Positions 1 through 12,400 of a DNA stretch of 64,000 nucleotides are shown piece by piece; position 1 is the first letter of the stretch; every line of letters begins with the position of its first letter. The stretch comes from Euryodendron excelsum (lineage: Eukaryota > Streptophyta > Magnoliopsida > Ericales > Pentaphylacaceae). The stretch is from the NCBI GenBank assembly GCA_033060915.1, contig CM065380.1:47972001-48036000 (forward strand), in the 5' to 3' direction. The notes under the pieces are model-generated. The model made no database searches and was not told where the DNA came from. It saw nothing but the letters and a program-made list of their open reading frames with translations. The translations under genes were made by a program, and so were the position numbers.

Positions 1-921
1 TTTTTAAAAATGATTGTCTTTTTAACTAAAAGTTGTGTTCTCAAACTTCTATTTCTTAACTCCCATACGTTAAATGCTATTAAATATTTTTAATTTTAGA
101 CAAATTAAACAGTGAGTGAAGAAGAAATAGTTAAAAGTTTATCCCAATATCATCACAGAACCAGTTATCTTAATTTCAATTTAAAATTATTCATTGAAAT
201 TTTAACCGTTTGTAGTGATGAGTTTAGTGAACTTTTATAAGATATTTTGAATAAGGGTGATTAAGCAAATTAAGACATTTTGGGTGGGACAATCATCGGT
301 TTTTAGTTTTTATTTTATTTTTATTTTTACTTTCACCGGTAAAAGATAAAACTCACACCTACCCCTAGTGGAGTTGCCCAACCAACAGTTTTGTACTTTT
401 TTTTTTTAACCTCTTCAAATTTTCATGCATAGCAAGATATTATTACTAGTAAATAACAATATAAATCCACCATTAGAGTAAACAAATGAATATCACTGGA
501 CAAATGGATAACGACTACATCTCCAAAGGTTAACAATCCTACTATTGTATAGCATAACCGTTGCATTGCTACGTATATGTCTATCCCTCTCTATTTTATA
601 TAAAAATACCATACATAATCCCATATTTAAACATTTTTTTGCTCTTGCCCATGAGTGAATGGGGCTCACATGTTAATGTGGGCTCACACCTTACAGCAAG
701 AGTGAGAAAAGATAATGAAAAATAAGATTAATATAACATTACTCATTTTTATATACAAATCTCAATTTTTCACTTGGAAACAAGATTATTGGATTTACAT
801 TAACAAATATATGTGGAACCCACCCAACATTTTTCCTAAGGATTGAGCAATGGATTTATGTGTTACCATTTTTCTTTCTCCTCTTGATGCGCACCTGGTT
901 TACCTTATCATATTATTCACA
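1..921. other. AT-rich intergenic DNA, no gene seen
   Basis: No convincing coding region, RNA gene or bounded mobile element was recognised here. The stretch is AT-rich with homopolymer A and T runs. Confidence 0.6.
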
Positions 922-1373
922 TCATATATATATATATATATATATAAGTTGTGTTTGTCTTTATAATTTGCCTCACTCTTATGTAGCGTTTTAAATATTC
1001 TTATATTTTTAAAATGCCACATTACATGGGTAATTTATTAGATAACTATTGAATTTGTTGGCAGTTGGTTAAATAATTATTAATTGGCCACATTATTAAT
1101 TTTATAAGATATATATAAGATAAGACTGGGATAACTATTAAAAAATAAGATACTAAAAAGAAAAAGAAAGGCGGGACTCCAGAGAAATAATTTACTTGCA
1201 GGATTCATCCAAAGTATTGAAAAAAAACTCTATTGTATTAACTCACCTAAGTTTTTACGAGTTCTTTTATTTTTCACGATATTATCTTTTCATAAAACAA
1301 ATTAATATTGTATACTTAATGATATGCAAATAGTAAATTTTGAATAATACTTAATGCACGGATTGACTCCTAG
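922..1373 (+). mobile_element. Probable non-autonomous Helitron (copy A)
   Basis: The candidate starts with TC preceded by A (position 921) and ends in CTAG followed by T (1370-1374), as Helitrons inserted between A and T do. The last 20 bases contain GCACGG and then GACTCCTAG, like the common plant Helitron 3' terminus, although the left arm of the expected hairpin is decayed. The first ~140 bases (AT run, then AAGTTGTGTTTG and a GCCTC block) closely resemble the start of a second candidate at 23505. No coding sequence is present. The 5' boundary rests mainly on similarity between the two copies. Confidence 0.45.
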
Positions 1374-1643
1374 TTGAGAACATATCTAGTGAACAGCTTT
1401 ATCTTATAAAACACATGTCATTGTACTAGAAGAATTCCAAATAGTTTTGCTTCCGTTTGGTTGAATATAAACTCAGATAATGTTTATCCGTTGATCTTTG
1501 ATCCTTATAACTGTTAACTGAGTGAAAATCAACCAATAATTTTTCCCGAGGCCTTCATTTTCCCTCTATCCATTTTGTTTTCAACTTAAGACTTGCATTT
1601 CAGAGTGTTCTGCTGATCTTTTTCTTCCTGACTCCACCAAAAC

Positions 1644-4600
1644 ATGAGAGTTTTTTCGTGCTTTGTAAATCCGATAAAAATGATTTCTTTCATGTTCTTG
1701 AGGGTGTTGGTTGTGTTTCTTCTGTGTGGGCATGGTTTGGCTCGTGAGAAGTGTCCAGATAGTCTTCCCGCCATGCCACGTAACACTACCAAATACGAGC
1801 TATCGTATCCAAACGACTCCTCATGGAAAGAAGGGATATGTTCACACTACCATTTGAACCCAACCGATGAATCCGCGTGGTCGAATCTGCTTCCGGAGGA
1901 GCTGTTGAAGGAGTTTGATCCATACAGTTGGGCAATGCTGTACCGGAAAATGAAGAATCCGGGCGGGTTTAACGTGTCGGGAAATTTTCTCAAGGAGATG
2001 TCCCTGCATGACGTTAGAGTGGACCCTGGATCGTTGCATGGGAAGGCTCAGCAGACAAATCTGGAGTACTTGTTGATGATGGATGTGGATAGCTTGGTTT
2101 ACAGCTTCAGGAATACGAGCGGCTTGCCTATTGTCGGCAAGCCATACGGAGGGTGGGAGGATCCGGCTACCGAGCTTCGGGGCCATTTTGTAGGTTTGTC
2201 AGTCTCTTTTTTTTTTTGTTTCTCTTGTTTAGTTCTTGAGGGTATTTGTTTATCTGTGTTTTTTTTTTTCCCCCTTTCCGTTGATCTTACTAGTCTTGGC
2301 CTTTTGCTTAACTCCATTGGGGCCATTAACATTTTTGCAAATAAGAGTGTACTCTTTGTTAGATCTGTTTCTAGCATGTAACTGATTCAATAAAGGGATA
2401 TAAATCTGAAGTAATGAAGAAATTTGCCTTGGACAAATTTGAGAAAATCTGTTTAAGTACTCAAATATTGCATTATGAATTATCTAGTTACATAGCATTA
2501 TCCTCTATTTTTTCTGTAAATTATCTGGTTGTAAATCATTACCCTCTCTCTTTTTGTGAATTGTCTTGTTGCATAGCATTATCCTCTCTCTCTTTTTATG
2601 TTTTTATTTTTTTATTTTTTAGGTGCTGGACAGTTTAGGATATCAATGGTAATATATTAAGATTTGTGGACCCTTAATTTTGATATGCGGTAAGTGTAGA
2701 TTTTTTTTTTTTTTTTACCCAAATTGACACTAAAATGCAACATGTGTCCATTAATATAATTTTTTACATCGTACTTAAATTTTAATAAATTCTAAAAAAC
2801 ATGTATTGCATTTTGGTACCTCGTTTATGTATTGCTCTGGATTGAAATTGGATTCCTTTAATGGTGATTTTATTGAACCTTGGCATATATTCTTCTGAAC
2901 CTATCTGAATCCCTTGTGAGCTTTGGTACCAAATCCATGGCCATTTGATTTGCTTCTTTGTTTTGCTAAAAGAGTTGAGACACTGAAAAGTTTCTTTTTC
3001 ACACATCGAAGGGCATTACATGAGCGCCAGTGCCCAAATGTGGGCTAGCACTCACAATGAGAGTCTCAAAGAGAAAATGTCAGCAGTGGTTTCAGCTCTA
3101 TCTGAATGCCAGAACAAAACAGGCACAGGATATCTATCTGCTTTCCCCACTGAGCTATTCGACCGAATCGAGAATGGATACTATGCCTGGGCACCATATT
3201 ACACCATTCACAAGGTAGATAGCTAGACACTGCTTAAAAAAATGTTACATTATTGGGTTTTTTCTTAGCAATGGCCTTATCTTATTTAGTTTCAACCAGA
3301 TATTGGCAGGTCTTGTGGATCAATATCAACTGGCCGGTAATCCTCAAGCTTTGAAAATGGCTACATGGATGGTTGACTACTGCTACAACCGCGTGTTGAG
3401 AGTGATATCGCTCTACACCATTGAAAGACACTGGGAAACTATAAACGAAGAAACCGGTGGCATGAATGATGTTCTTTACAGGATATACAGCATAACGGTG
3501 TGTATAACTCTTCCATTTTTCCTCATTTTTATGTTGGATTATTGGGAATTTCAGCAAACTTTGGCTTCCTAACACCTATGCTATGATAATTAAGTCCTAT
3601 TGCATGGAATCATATGGTAGTTTACGTTTTTTTTATTAGTTTGTAGCTTATAATTGTTAGTTTTCTTTATTAGCAAATTGCTCAAATGTTTCTTAGTTGT
3701 TTGTTTCTATGTGTTTATTTAGCAAATTGCTCAAATGTTTCTTAGTTGTTTGTTTCTATGTGTAGCATGATGAAAAGCATTTAGTGTTGGCCCACCAGAG
3801 TCTTAAAAGCGGGAAATGAAAGCAGCAAAGTGTAGTTTTTGGGCATATCCACTTTATGTAAAAGTGGAATATTTGCAATTTAATTTCAAACCATCTCATT
3901 AATTTCACAATCATCTCCGAGTTGTTTTCACTTTTCTCATGTTTTTTTTGTTGCTAACTCTTTCCTAAACGTATTACATATGTCATCCTTATCTATAAAA
4001 CACCACCACATGATTTTGATCTTTTACTCATAGGTTGACGAGTTATCAGGTTTTCATGTGAATACACATATACCTCTTGTTGTTGGAACTCAAATGCGGT
4101 ATGAAGTCACCGGTGATTCCACTTACAAGGTAGATAGATGGTTGTATTTTAATTCCAGTTTTCGAGTATATAAACAATATGTACGTGAAGATTTTCTTGA
4201 CCTCCGAATAGCCTTAGGTACAAATTTTCGGTTCTTGTTTTTGTTTTTCTGGTTTGACAGGACTTGTCAACATTTTTCCTAGATATTGTTAACTCTTCTC
4301 ATAGTTATGCAACCGGAGGGACATCGGTCAGTGAGTTTTGGTAAGAACACCTAACATTTTACATAGCTGTATAAATTTTATTTCTTTGATGGATGAGCTT
4401 AGTTTATTACCTTCACCTCAATCTCCTATTTGCCATGGTGATAATTCGCTTTCGTGAATATACGAGCAGGAGGGAACCATTACGATTGGCAGACTATCTA
4501 ACAGCTGAGACTGAAGAATCCTGTACAACTTACAACTTGCTAAAGGTATGCCAATTGCCTCTAAATTCTCAAGGGAGAAGCTGTAAGATTGATTATAGTT

Positions 4601-6741
4601 CTTTCATGGCTGAATTTTTTTTTTTAATGAGTAACAACATCAATAAATGCAATTCAAGGGGGCCATTTCTATTCACAGTTAGTTCTCTTGGGTTTTTGTT
4701 TGGAACTTGGAAGTCATGAGAGAAAAAGGGAAAAAGGGAAGTGTCAACGAAAACCATTTTCCTTTTGCGTTTTCCCTCTTTAAGTAACATCAAATTATAA
4801 TTTTTGGTGAAAATGATGAGAGGTTATGGGAAAGAGAAGGAGAAATGACATATAAAACTGAAAATTTCTCACATACTACAAATAATATTATGTTTTTGCT
4901 CATTGTTTTCAAAGGAAGAACCAAATAGAGCATTGTGTCCATGTTGTTTAAGCCTATAAAATAGGAGCTATTGCATATTGAAGCATCCATTTTTTCTAGG
5001 TCTCCCGGCACCTGTTTAGATGGACCAAAGGAATGGCTTACGCGGATCATTACGAGCGAGCCCTGACAAATGGTGTGCTAAGCATCCAAAGAGGAACAGA
5101 ACCTGGATTGATGATCTATATGCTCCCATTAGGCCGAGGAAATTCCAAAGCCCGGAGCTCCCATGGATGGGGAACACCATTTGAATCCTTTTGGTGCTGC
5201 TATGGCACAGGTGATCTTTACCAGCTAGAATCCTAAATTTCATTCTATCTGTGTTATAATTTATACTAGGAGGGAGGATGAATGATAAAGCTTGTTCCCA
5301 ATTTTCTACATTAGGGATCGAATCATTCTCAAAGTTAGGAGACTCCATATACTTTGAAGAGCAGGGTGAAGTTCCAGGGCTTTACATTATCCAGTACATA
5401 TCAAGCTCACTTGATTGGAAAACTGGACAGATTGTGCTAAACCAGCAGGTGGATCCTGTTGTTTCGTGGGATAATTGTCTTCGAGTGACATACAACATTT
5501 CCGCGAACCAGGTACATGCAAGCAAGCAAGCAAGCAATCAATTTTCCCCTTAGCCAAACACAAGTTAATTTCATCACCTGTAATTTGATTTCCTTTGCTT
5601 GATACTTGCAGAGCGGGGTAGGCACTTTATCTACCTTGAACTTGCGAATACCATTTTGGACAGACTCAACTGGTGCTAAGGCAGCTTTCAATGGTCTGAA
5701 TTTGACTCTACCACCTCCAGGTATGAATTAATTCGATATTAATTTGGTCACAAGTGTCATGTAAAATCTTAAGATTGTTTGATAGAAATGAAACGATTCT
5801 CCCATTCTTCCTAATGCAGGTAGTTTCCTTTCTTTCACTAATAGATGGTCCTCGGGCGACAACCTCACTCTAGACCTACCCATTAGTCTAAGAACTGATG
5901 CCATTAAAGGTATTTTCTTGGGGATAATCCAAAGCAGTCCTAATAGAATATTTCTGCGTCAGGATATAACTAACAAATTCTTCTTTTAACTAATTCTTCA
6001 GATGACCGGTCAGAATATGGTTCTCTTCAGGCAATTTTCTATGGCCCCTACCTTCTTGCTGGTTTGTCCAGTGGTGACTGGAACATTAGTAGGACACAGC
6101 CGGCTACCTCTCTTTCAGACTGGATCACTCCAATTCCAGCTAGTTCCAATTCTCAGCTGATTTCTCTTTCCCAAGCATCTGGGAATTCAACTTTTGTCCT
6201 CACAAACACAAACCAGACAATTACGATGGAGAATTATCCTGAAGCCGGCACTGATGCTTCTGTCCACGCCACTTTCAGACTCGTGTTAGCAGACACATCA
6301 AGTCTTCCGAACTTTTCAGGGCCAAAGGATGCTATTGGGAAATCAGTGATGCTCGAACCATTTGATTTTCCGGGGATGGTGGTGGTGCCACAAGCAGCAA
6401 ACGGGACACTGGAAATCGCAGTTTGGAATTCCACCGGTTGCAACCGTTCTGCAGTTTTCAATTTGGTAGCCGGATTGGATGGTGAGGCTGGAACGGTTTC
6501 TTTAGAGTCGCGAACCCATAAGGGCTGCTTTGTGTACAGCAGGGTGAACTCAAGCGTGAAGATGAGCTGCAATTCTGCATATGATGCTGGATTTAAACAG
6601 GCAACAAGCTTCATATTGAATGCTGGACTAAGCAAGTATCATCCTATCAGCTTTGTGGCAGAAGGTGCAATGAGGAATTTTGTTCTAGCTCCATTGCTTA
6701 GCTTGAGGGATGAATCTTACACCGTCTACTTCAACATATAA
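1644..6741 (+). CDS. Secreted GH127 / DUF1680 glycoside hydrolase (beta-L-arabinofuranosidase type), 12-exon gene with one damaged exon
   Basis: Readable exons are 1644-2193, 3012-3214, 3300-3497, 4034-4129, 4261-4340, 4470-4545, 5000-5210, 5315-5511, 5612-5720, 5820-5909 and 6002-6741, all with GT-AG borders and matching phases. A further exon should begin at 3766. Without it the product is about 849 residues; plant relatives are slightly longer. The N-terminus has a hydrophobic signal-like stretch (MISFMFLRVLVVFLLC, Met at 1680; the upstream in-frame Met at 1644 is also possible), implying secretion to the wall or apoplast. The family removes beta-L-arabinofuranose from arabinosylated hydroxyproline-rich glycans. 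The zinc and catalytic residues known from the bacterial HypBA1 enzyme appear conserved: Glu-x-Cys in TEESCTTYN (exon 4470-4545) and Cys-Cys in SFWCCYGTG (end of exon 5000-5210). The exon at 3766 begins correctly (HDEKHLVLAH) but reaches TGA at 3817, so the allele may be a recent pseudogene or may skip this exon in frame. Substrate in this plant is inferred. Confidence 0.85.
3672..3763. repeat. Tandem duplication, 43 bp copies with 49 bp period
   Basis: Two almost identical copies starting AGCAAATTGCTC (3672 and 3721) sit in the intron directly before the damaged GH127 exon at 3766. The second copy ends two bases before the acceptor AG. Confidence 0.85.
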
Positions 6742-7780
6742 TAATCTTCTGAATTGTGATGGGAAGGAATTTAATCTTCCTTGATGCCCTGCTCAGTTAA
6801 TGGTCAAGTTAGTTCCAGTCAGGGTAATAGGACCTTGTAGTCATTTCCTCCTACATTTATAGTCATTTTTAATATATATAATAGGGGCTGGGCCAACCAC
6901 ATTTTACTTTATTCGAGTAATACATGAACCAGATTTATATTAATTAATAATGAATTCTATATAATGTTACATGTCAAAATATTACAAATTAGCAAATATA
7001 AAAAAAGAATGTTTCATAATCAATATTGTTCAGTTACTACTCATAACGAATATACTTGTGGATTGAAGCAGTGATAATATATATATATATATATATATAT
7101 TTATCAAGCACAATAAGAGAAATATGGAACCATGTTAACTTGTTTGCAGCTGAATCTTGAGAGGTTTCGGGAAATAGAAGCAGTGTTCTTCACACCTTGA
7201 TTCTTGATCACTTGACTCTTCTGCTCTCCTCTCAGGGAGATCTTGTCTCTTACCTCTCATTTAAGGCTTTTCATTTCACACCCTTCCTCGCTCTTTTAAG
7301 AATTTTTTCTCATTTTCTTCAAGTTTGGTGCATCTTCTTCAACCTTCATTTTTCTGTCGCGCTTGTCCTTTCTTCCTTTTTCATGATCCTGCAAAACAAA
7401 TTACTTCATGAAAATTCTTCCCAAGATCACTTGCCCTTTGAACCTTAGAATTTTTCAAAGTTCACGTTCACCCATTTTCTTTGGGGTATATTCACTTTCG
7501 GAGAAGCACATACTTACTTCTCAAGTTCTTCTATACCATTTTGGCATTACTTTTATAATTTGGACTAGCACTTCATAGCTACCAAATTAATCTCTTGATG
7601 TAAAGACAAACCTTTTTTCAAGCTCTTCGATTTTTTTGGATCATAGTAACCTTTTGCACAAATGTTCACTAGTTTCAGCAAAATATTCTGGATGCTTCAA
7701 AATTTCTAGGGGTAGAAGGTAACCACAACTTTGATGTGGTTCTCCTAGTATCTTAGCCATCGGGACTCTTATATAGTGAC
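6742..7780. other. 3' flank of GH127 gene and intergenic DNA
   Basis: The GH127 stop codon is followed by an AT-rich probable 3' UTR. An (AT)n microsatellite lies at about 7077-7100. A pyrimidine-rich stretch at 7190-7450 is open in one frame but shows no recognisable protein. No other gene is seen. Confidence 0.55.
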
Positions 7781-7784
7781 TCTC

Positions 7785-7990
7785 ACAATCAACTTCCCTT
7801 TCCTAAATTTGTAGTATACTCTGATAACACTTTGTTAAAATTGTGGAGGACTAGTAAACATAATAACAAATAGAGAGACATAGAGATGTACGGCTTTAGG
7901 AGTCGTACAAAGCTCCTTATATTACAAATAGAAGCACTTGCTTAGAGATGCTAATAACAAGTCTTACTTTTTTCTCATTAGATTACATGG
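7785..7990 (-). mobile_element. Possible LTR-retrotransposon remnant, antisense
   Basis: Read on the minus strand, the bases next to 7834 look like an LTR end in ...TTTTAACA followed by TGTTATCAGAGTATAC, which resembles a copia-type primer binding site next to a 5' LTR. No partner LTR or coding domain was found, so this is only a suggestive fragment. Confidence 0.25.
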
Positions 7991-8018
7991 GTATATATAT
8001 AAGAGCTTCACTTACATA

Positions 8019-8557
8019 TAGGGGCGGATTTAGAATTTTTGTTCAGCGGGGGCAAAATTTACATAGAATTATGCACGAATTTTTTTTAATTGACAATATA
8101 GTTTTCTTAATAAATAAAGGAATAATTATATTAAATACACCAAAAAAGGAGCACCTCCTGTGTACAAAAGTTATACACAAAAATCTTAATCTAGATTTGA
8201 CTGGTTAAGGTTCAAAATTTCAAGAAGAAATTTTGAGATTTTAGATAACCAAGAGTCTATGGATATATATGATAAAGGGTTAATTAGAATGGTGTTGTTT
8301 ATTTAGCTAAATAATGAAGAGTTAATGAGATACATGTATTTTTTGCTATTGGTTTAGTGATATTCAGTGGAGGCAAATATATGTATTACTAAATTTAGAG
8401 TGAGGCAAATATAAGTTTTGTAAATTCAATAGGGGCAAAACATATATTTATAACCTAGGATGAAATAAATACATATAAATTTTTTTAAAAAATAGTGAAA
8501 GTAGCTAATCCAGTGGGGGGCAGCTGCCGCATTAGACCCTTCTTGGGTCCACCCTTG
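8019..8557. mobile_element. hAT-type MITE, 539 bp
   Basis: The ends form imperfect terminal inverted repeats: TAGGGGCGGA at the left and the complement of CAAGGGTGGA at the right. The left flank carries CTTACATA (8011-8018). The right flank here is CTTACTGG, but the duplicated copy of this right end near 11232 keeps CTTACATG, so an 8 bp target duplication typical of hAT elements is likely. No coding capacity is seen. Confidence 0.6.
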
Positions 8558-8716
8558 CTTACTGGCCCTAACCTTATACATGTACCAAAACAGTTAATAC
8601 ATGTTTGGCCTTTCACCTACATACACGAATAACTCCATACATGTATATACCATGTATCTAAAACAAGTTTATTTTCAATATAATGTTAACTACTTAATTA
8701 AATTATACATACACAC
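8446..8716. repeat. Direct repeat X, left copy (271 bp)
   Basis: This segment (right part of the hAT MITE plus its flank) recurs at 11122-11392 with roughly 7 per cent differences, judged by eye. The two copies bracket the PIF/Harbinger element. They are far too long to be its 3 bp target duplication. Confidence 0.85.
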
Positions 8717-9005
8717 TGGTTTTGTTTGATAACTCTATTCAGTACTTAAAACTGAATAGATTAAGTAAAAATAAAATAAACTGGTTTGATAACCTAAAAT
8801 AAGGTAGCTGAATATTTTAAGTGCTATGCAAAAGTAAGGAACAAAATATTAAGTAGCTCCCCCCAACTTATTACTTTTTACTTAACATGCTCAGTTTTGA
8901 TATTTTTTCTAGACCTAATTTTACCTTCGCCTCCCTCTTCTCTTATTTCATAGAACGAGTATCAGAGATCGAAGTTCTCTTCAATGAAACATTCCGCCAT
9001 CTCCA

Positions 9006-9008
9006 GGT

Positions 9009-9048
<40 letters not shown>

Positions 9049-9050
9049 CT
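9006..9050. repeat. (CT)n microsatellite
   Basis: Interrupted CT repeat inside the Harbinger element. An (AG)n tract lies at the matching inverted position of the related element (17417-17452). Confidence 0.9.
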
Positions 9051-9597
9051 GCATTTAAGTTTTCTTGATTATTTTATATGTGTTTACTCTTTACTCTTCC
9101 CTTTTATTTTTTTTTTTTGTTCTTTGACTAAATTTGTATTTTTTTTTTTCTTTACTAATCTCCTCCCGTTTTGCCTCACTCCGTCCCCTCTTTTTTTTTT
9201 TTTTTTTTTCTTTTCTTCTCCTCCCTTTTGTTTTTCCTCTCATCCTCTAATTTGTCTCCTTTTTTTTCTTCATTTTCTGATTCTCTTCTTTGTGTGTGGG
9301 AGATCGGTTTGCGACGTGAGTAGTGGTTAACGCCATTCCACGTCCTTGTTTCAAGATTCTTCTCTTTGACTCATTATTTACTCTTTTTTTATTAGTTTAT
9401 TTTTGAATCAATTGAGATTTTGAGTGATTCTCCTAGAATATATATATATATATATATTATTTTGTCTATTCCTTGCCAAATCGAATCACATGAAACTACC
9501 AATCAATTAAAAATTATTTCATGCATCACATCGGTGCATTCAAATTCATGACTTTAGGATATTAAGTGATTGAATCTAAATCTATTTACTTGTAGGG

Positions 9598-10504
9598 ATG
9601 GCTTTTGGTGATGGTGGTAGAGCCAATTGGAAAGATCCGAAACTCTATAAACTTTTTATTAATTTGTGCTTGAAAGAATCTACGAAGAACGGTAAAAATA
9701 ATGGTAGTCTCAAAAAAGAGAGTTGGAATGGGGTTCGGGTGACTTTGAACAAAGAGAAAGACGTCAACTTATCTAAAAAACAGTTGAAAAATCAATAAGA
9801 CTATTTGAAATCAAAATATAGAGAGTGGTCAAAAAAAATTTCAAAAACTGGTAACGGCTATGATTCTGTAACTAATACCTTCAACTAGAGTACAGAGGAA
9901 TGGAGTGAATACATACAGGTATAATTGCCTCTTATGTTAATTTTTTATTTTTATTTTTGTTTCTAAGTTATTGAAAGTCAAAATGATACTCAATGAATAT
10001 AAGATTTATGCAATTATAATTTTACAGGCTAACTCGAATGCCAAACAATTTTGATATACTGGGCTTCTATATACAAATGAGTTAAAAACATTATTTGATG
10101 ATATTAGAGCAACAAGAAGATTTTCATGGGGACCATCAAAGGAAAGGTTTCCTATTGATGACACTCAACCATAGTCACAAACGTACATTAATCTTGACAG
10201 TGGATCTCTTAAGATACCTTCTTCACCAAATGACTCGGTAAAACCTAACAATAAATGGCAAAAGAAAAACAAATTCGAGGATCTTGATAAACAACTATTT
10301 GAAGCTCTGTAAACTTTGCAAAATTCTGATGGGCCAACAATAGGATAATGCAATCGTATTCTCGATGAGATGAAGCTTTTTGATATGAGTGACCCATTAT
10401 ATATAGTTGCATGTAGCATTTTCTGCGAAAACAAGGCATACAAGGAACAATGAATGCTATTACAACAAAAATACGAGCAGTTAGAAAGGACTGGATATAG
10501 TTGA
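9598..10504 (+). pseudogene. Decayed Myb/SANT-like DNA-binding protein of a PIF/Harbinger transposon
   Basis: Exon 1 (9598-9918) starts MAFGDGGRANWKDPKLYKLF and contains the spaced aromatic and QLKNQ pattern of the Myb/SANT-like fold (family Myb_DNA-bind_3), ending near EEWSEYIQ at a GT donor. Exon 2 begins at 10028 after TTTACAG and carries the usual C-terminal region (ILDEMKLFDMSDPLYIVACS). In PIF/Harbinger elements such a protein assists the transposase by binding DNA. The reading frame has in-frame stops (for example after KKQLKNQ at 9796 and within both exons), several at positions where Trp or Gln is expected, so it is not functional. Confidence 0.75.
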
Positions 10505-11121
10505 ATGGCACGAAGTTAAGATTACTTTGAATTTTAGTAAGCATGCAAATGTTTTTTAAATTTCAGACATTAGTTAAGATTGTTTTTTTTCTTCTTTTTT
10601 AATTGCGTTTAATTGGAGCTCCGGCTTTCAATGAATATATGGGTCCTTGATGGGTTTGATTGCAATTATTTTGGTATGAAGTTTATTTTTTATATGTCAT
10701 AGTGTTTGTCTCTTGTTTTATCTAATTAAATATGTGTGATGTTGGCATAGTGTGGTGTCCGATAAGCAAAAGAGCGCATTAAATAATATGAACTACTATT
10801 GAGTGTCAAATTTTTTGCTCTTTTAAAATTTGACAAAGTTTCAATAATCAACATAATTGTTGATCGTGTTACTGATTTTTTGTGTATATTGTTATAATTT
10901 TAATTATGCATATTTTTTTCGTCTAGTTAATTTGATTTTAGCGTTACAATATCAATATATGAAGGGTAAAGTTGAAAAATGGGTGAATTTAAGACTTCAA
11001 CTCTTTTTACACTTATCAAACAACTTATCTGATTAAGTGCTTAAAATTTAGTACATATCAAATAACTTATCAGCTTAAGAAATTCAGCATTAAGTTTTCA
11101 AAACTTACTTTTCAATTTTCA

Positions 11122-11392
11122 ATTTATAACCTAGGATGAAATAAATACACATAAATTTTTTTTCAAAATAGTGAAAGTAGCCAATCAAGGGGGGGTGGCT
11201 GCCGCACTTGACCCTTCTTGGGTCTACACTTGCTTACATGGACCTAACCTTATACATATACCAAAACATTTAATACATGTTTGGCCTTTCACCTATATAC
11301 ACGAATAACTCCATACATGTATATACCATGTATATAAAACAAGTTTATTTTCAATATAATGTTAACTACTTAATTAAATTATACATACATAC
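11122..11392. repeat. Direct repeat X, right copy (271 bp)
   Basis: Second copy of 8446-8716. It continues at 11393 into TAAAACTG, so it appears to preserve the uninterrupted target site of the Harbinger element. Confidence 0.85.
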
Positions 11393-11512
11393 TAAAACTG
11401 TTACGGGCAAGTAGGTTATTGTACATAGGAGAAAAACCGATTTGATATTCTTACTTTTATATAGGTGATATATATATATATATATATCAACTATATAAAA
11501 GTATGAACAAAT

Positions 11513-12400
11513 TGTTGGAAAATTGTGAAGTGATTCACAATGTTTAAGCCAATTAAAATGTGAGACTCACATATTCTTTGAAATGAGTCTAAGGTGCTTT
11601 GGATTAACCTCTGTGAGGATATTAATTTCAAGCATTTATTTGCTCAAATCCGTTAAGGATTGATTGAGTCATTGAGTTGCAAAGTGGCTAACATGAACAT
11701 GGGTTTACTTGGGTGAAGGGGACTTGTCCCACATCAATTTCTTAGGAGAGAAATGATGTGCAAATAAAGCCTTCTCTTGAAGTTGGGTTTGGACCCCAAG
11801 GGACACTCCAATTTTGTGGATGGGGGAGAACCTACCCAACCCATGGATCCACCACACCCGCTCGCACCGAATCGGGCCAAGCTTGGGTACGAGATTTGGT
11901 CAAAGCCCGGTTCGATTTATTCTTTTAGGGCCAAAATTTATTGAATTTTTAATTTAAATTTAAATTATTTCTAACCATTAGACATGACCATTGGTTGGTG
12001 CCTCTTTGGAAGAGGTTGAGATCATCTAATTGGCAGGTGTCTTTGCAATTCCAGTGAGGCCGCATTTGGTAGGCTGGTGTCTCTTCGAACCAGTGCCTCG
12101 AGCAAACACCAATGGCCTATAAATAGATCAACATTACTTGTATTCATTCAATTACGTTTTCCCCATAAATTTATTTTTGTATTGAGAGAGTATTGACGTT
12201 GTTTGCATTCGTCGGGCTCGAAGATTAAAGTACTTCTTCTTTGAGTTATTGATCGTTTTATCCTGGAAGGCAGACACCCATTGTTCTCATCAGCACCACG
12301 TGTGGGGGATGAATATGTCTTTAAGGAGAGAGTGGTTTAACTCGACTCGATCATTCTGCATTCTTGTTTTTGCGTATATGTGTTCGACATTCCTGTAAGT
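11513..12400 (+). mobile_element. LTR-like fragment, possibly a solo LTR
   Basis: The segment starts TGTTGGAAAATTG, contains the CCCACATC motif and a promoter-like CTATAAATAG (about 12118), and has the mosaic look of a copia LTR. I could not place the 3' end or find a target duplication or a second LTR, so the end coordinate is approximate. Confidence 0.4.

Larger units (their letters stand above)
8718..11121 (+). mobile_element. PIF/Harbinger-type DNA transposon, truncated at its right end
   Basis: The left end GGTTTTGTTTGATAACTC and the next ~320 bases are an inverted match to the right end of the element at 16151-17752, including a shared (CT)n/(AG)n tract and the word TTCCGCCATCTCCAGG. 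The right subterminal 250 bases match the left end of that element inverted, but the outermost ~18 bases (expected to contain GGCCTTGTTT) are missing and the sequence joins the second copy of repeat X. TIRs starting GGCCTTGTTT and the encoded Myb/SANT-like protein both point to PIF/Harbinger. No transposase (DDE) gene is seen. Confidence 0.75.

Noticed and set aside
8887..9330. 147-codon open frame on the + strand
   Set aside because: It is produced by CT and T tracts inside the Harbinger element and codes mostly Ser, Leu and Phe.
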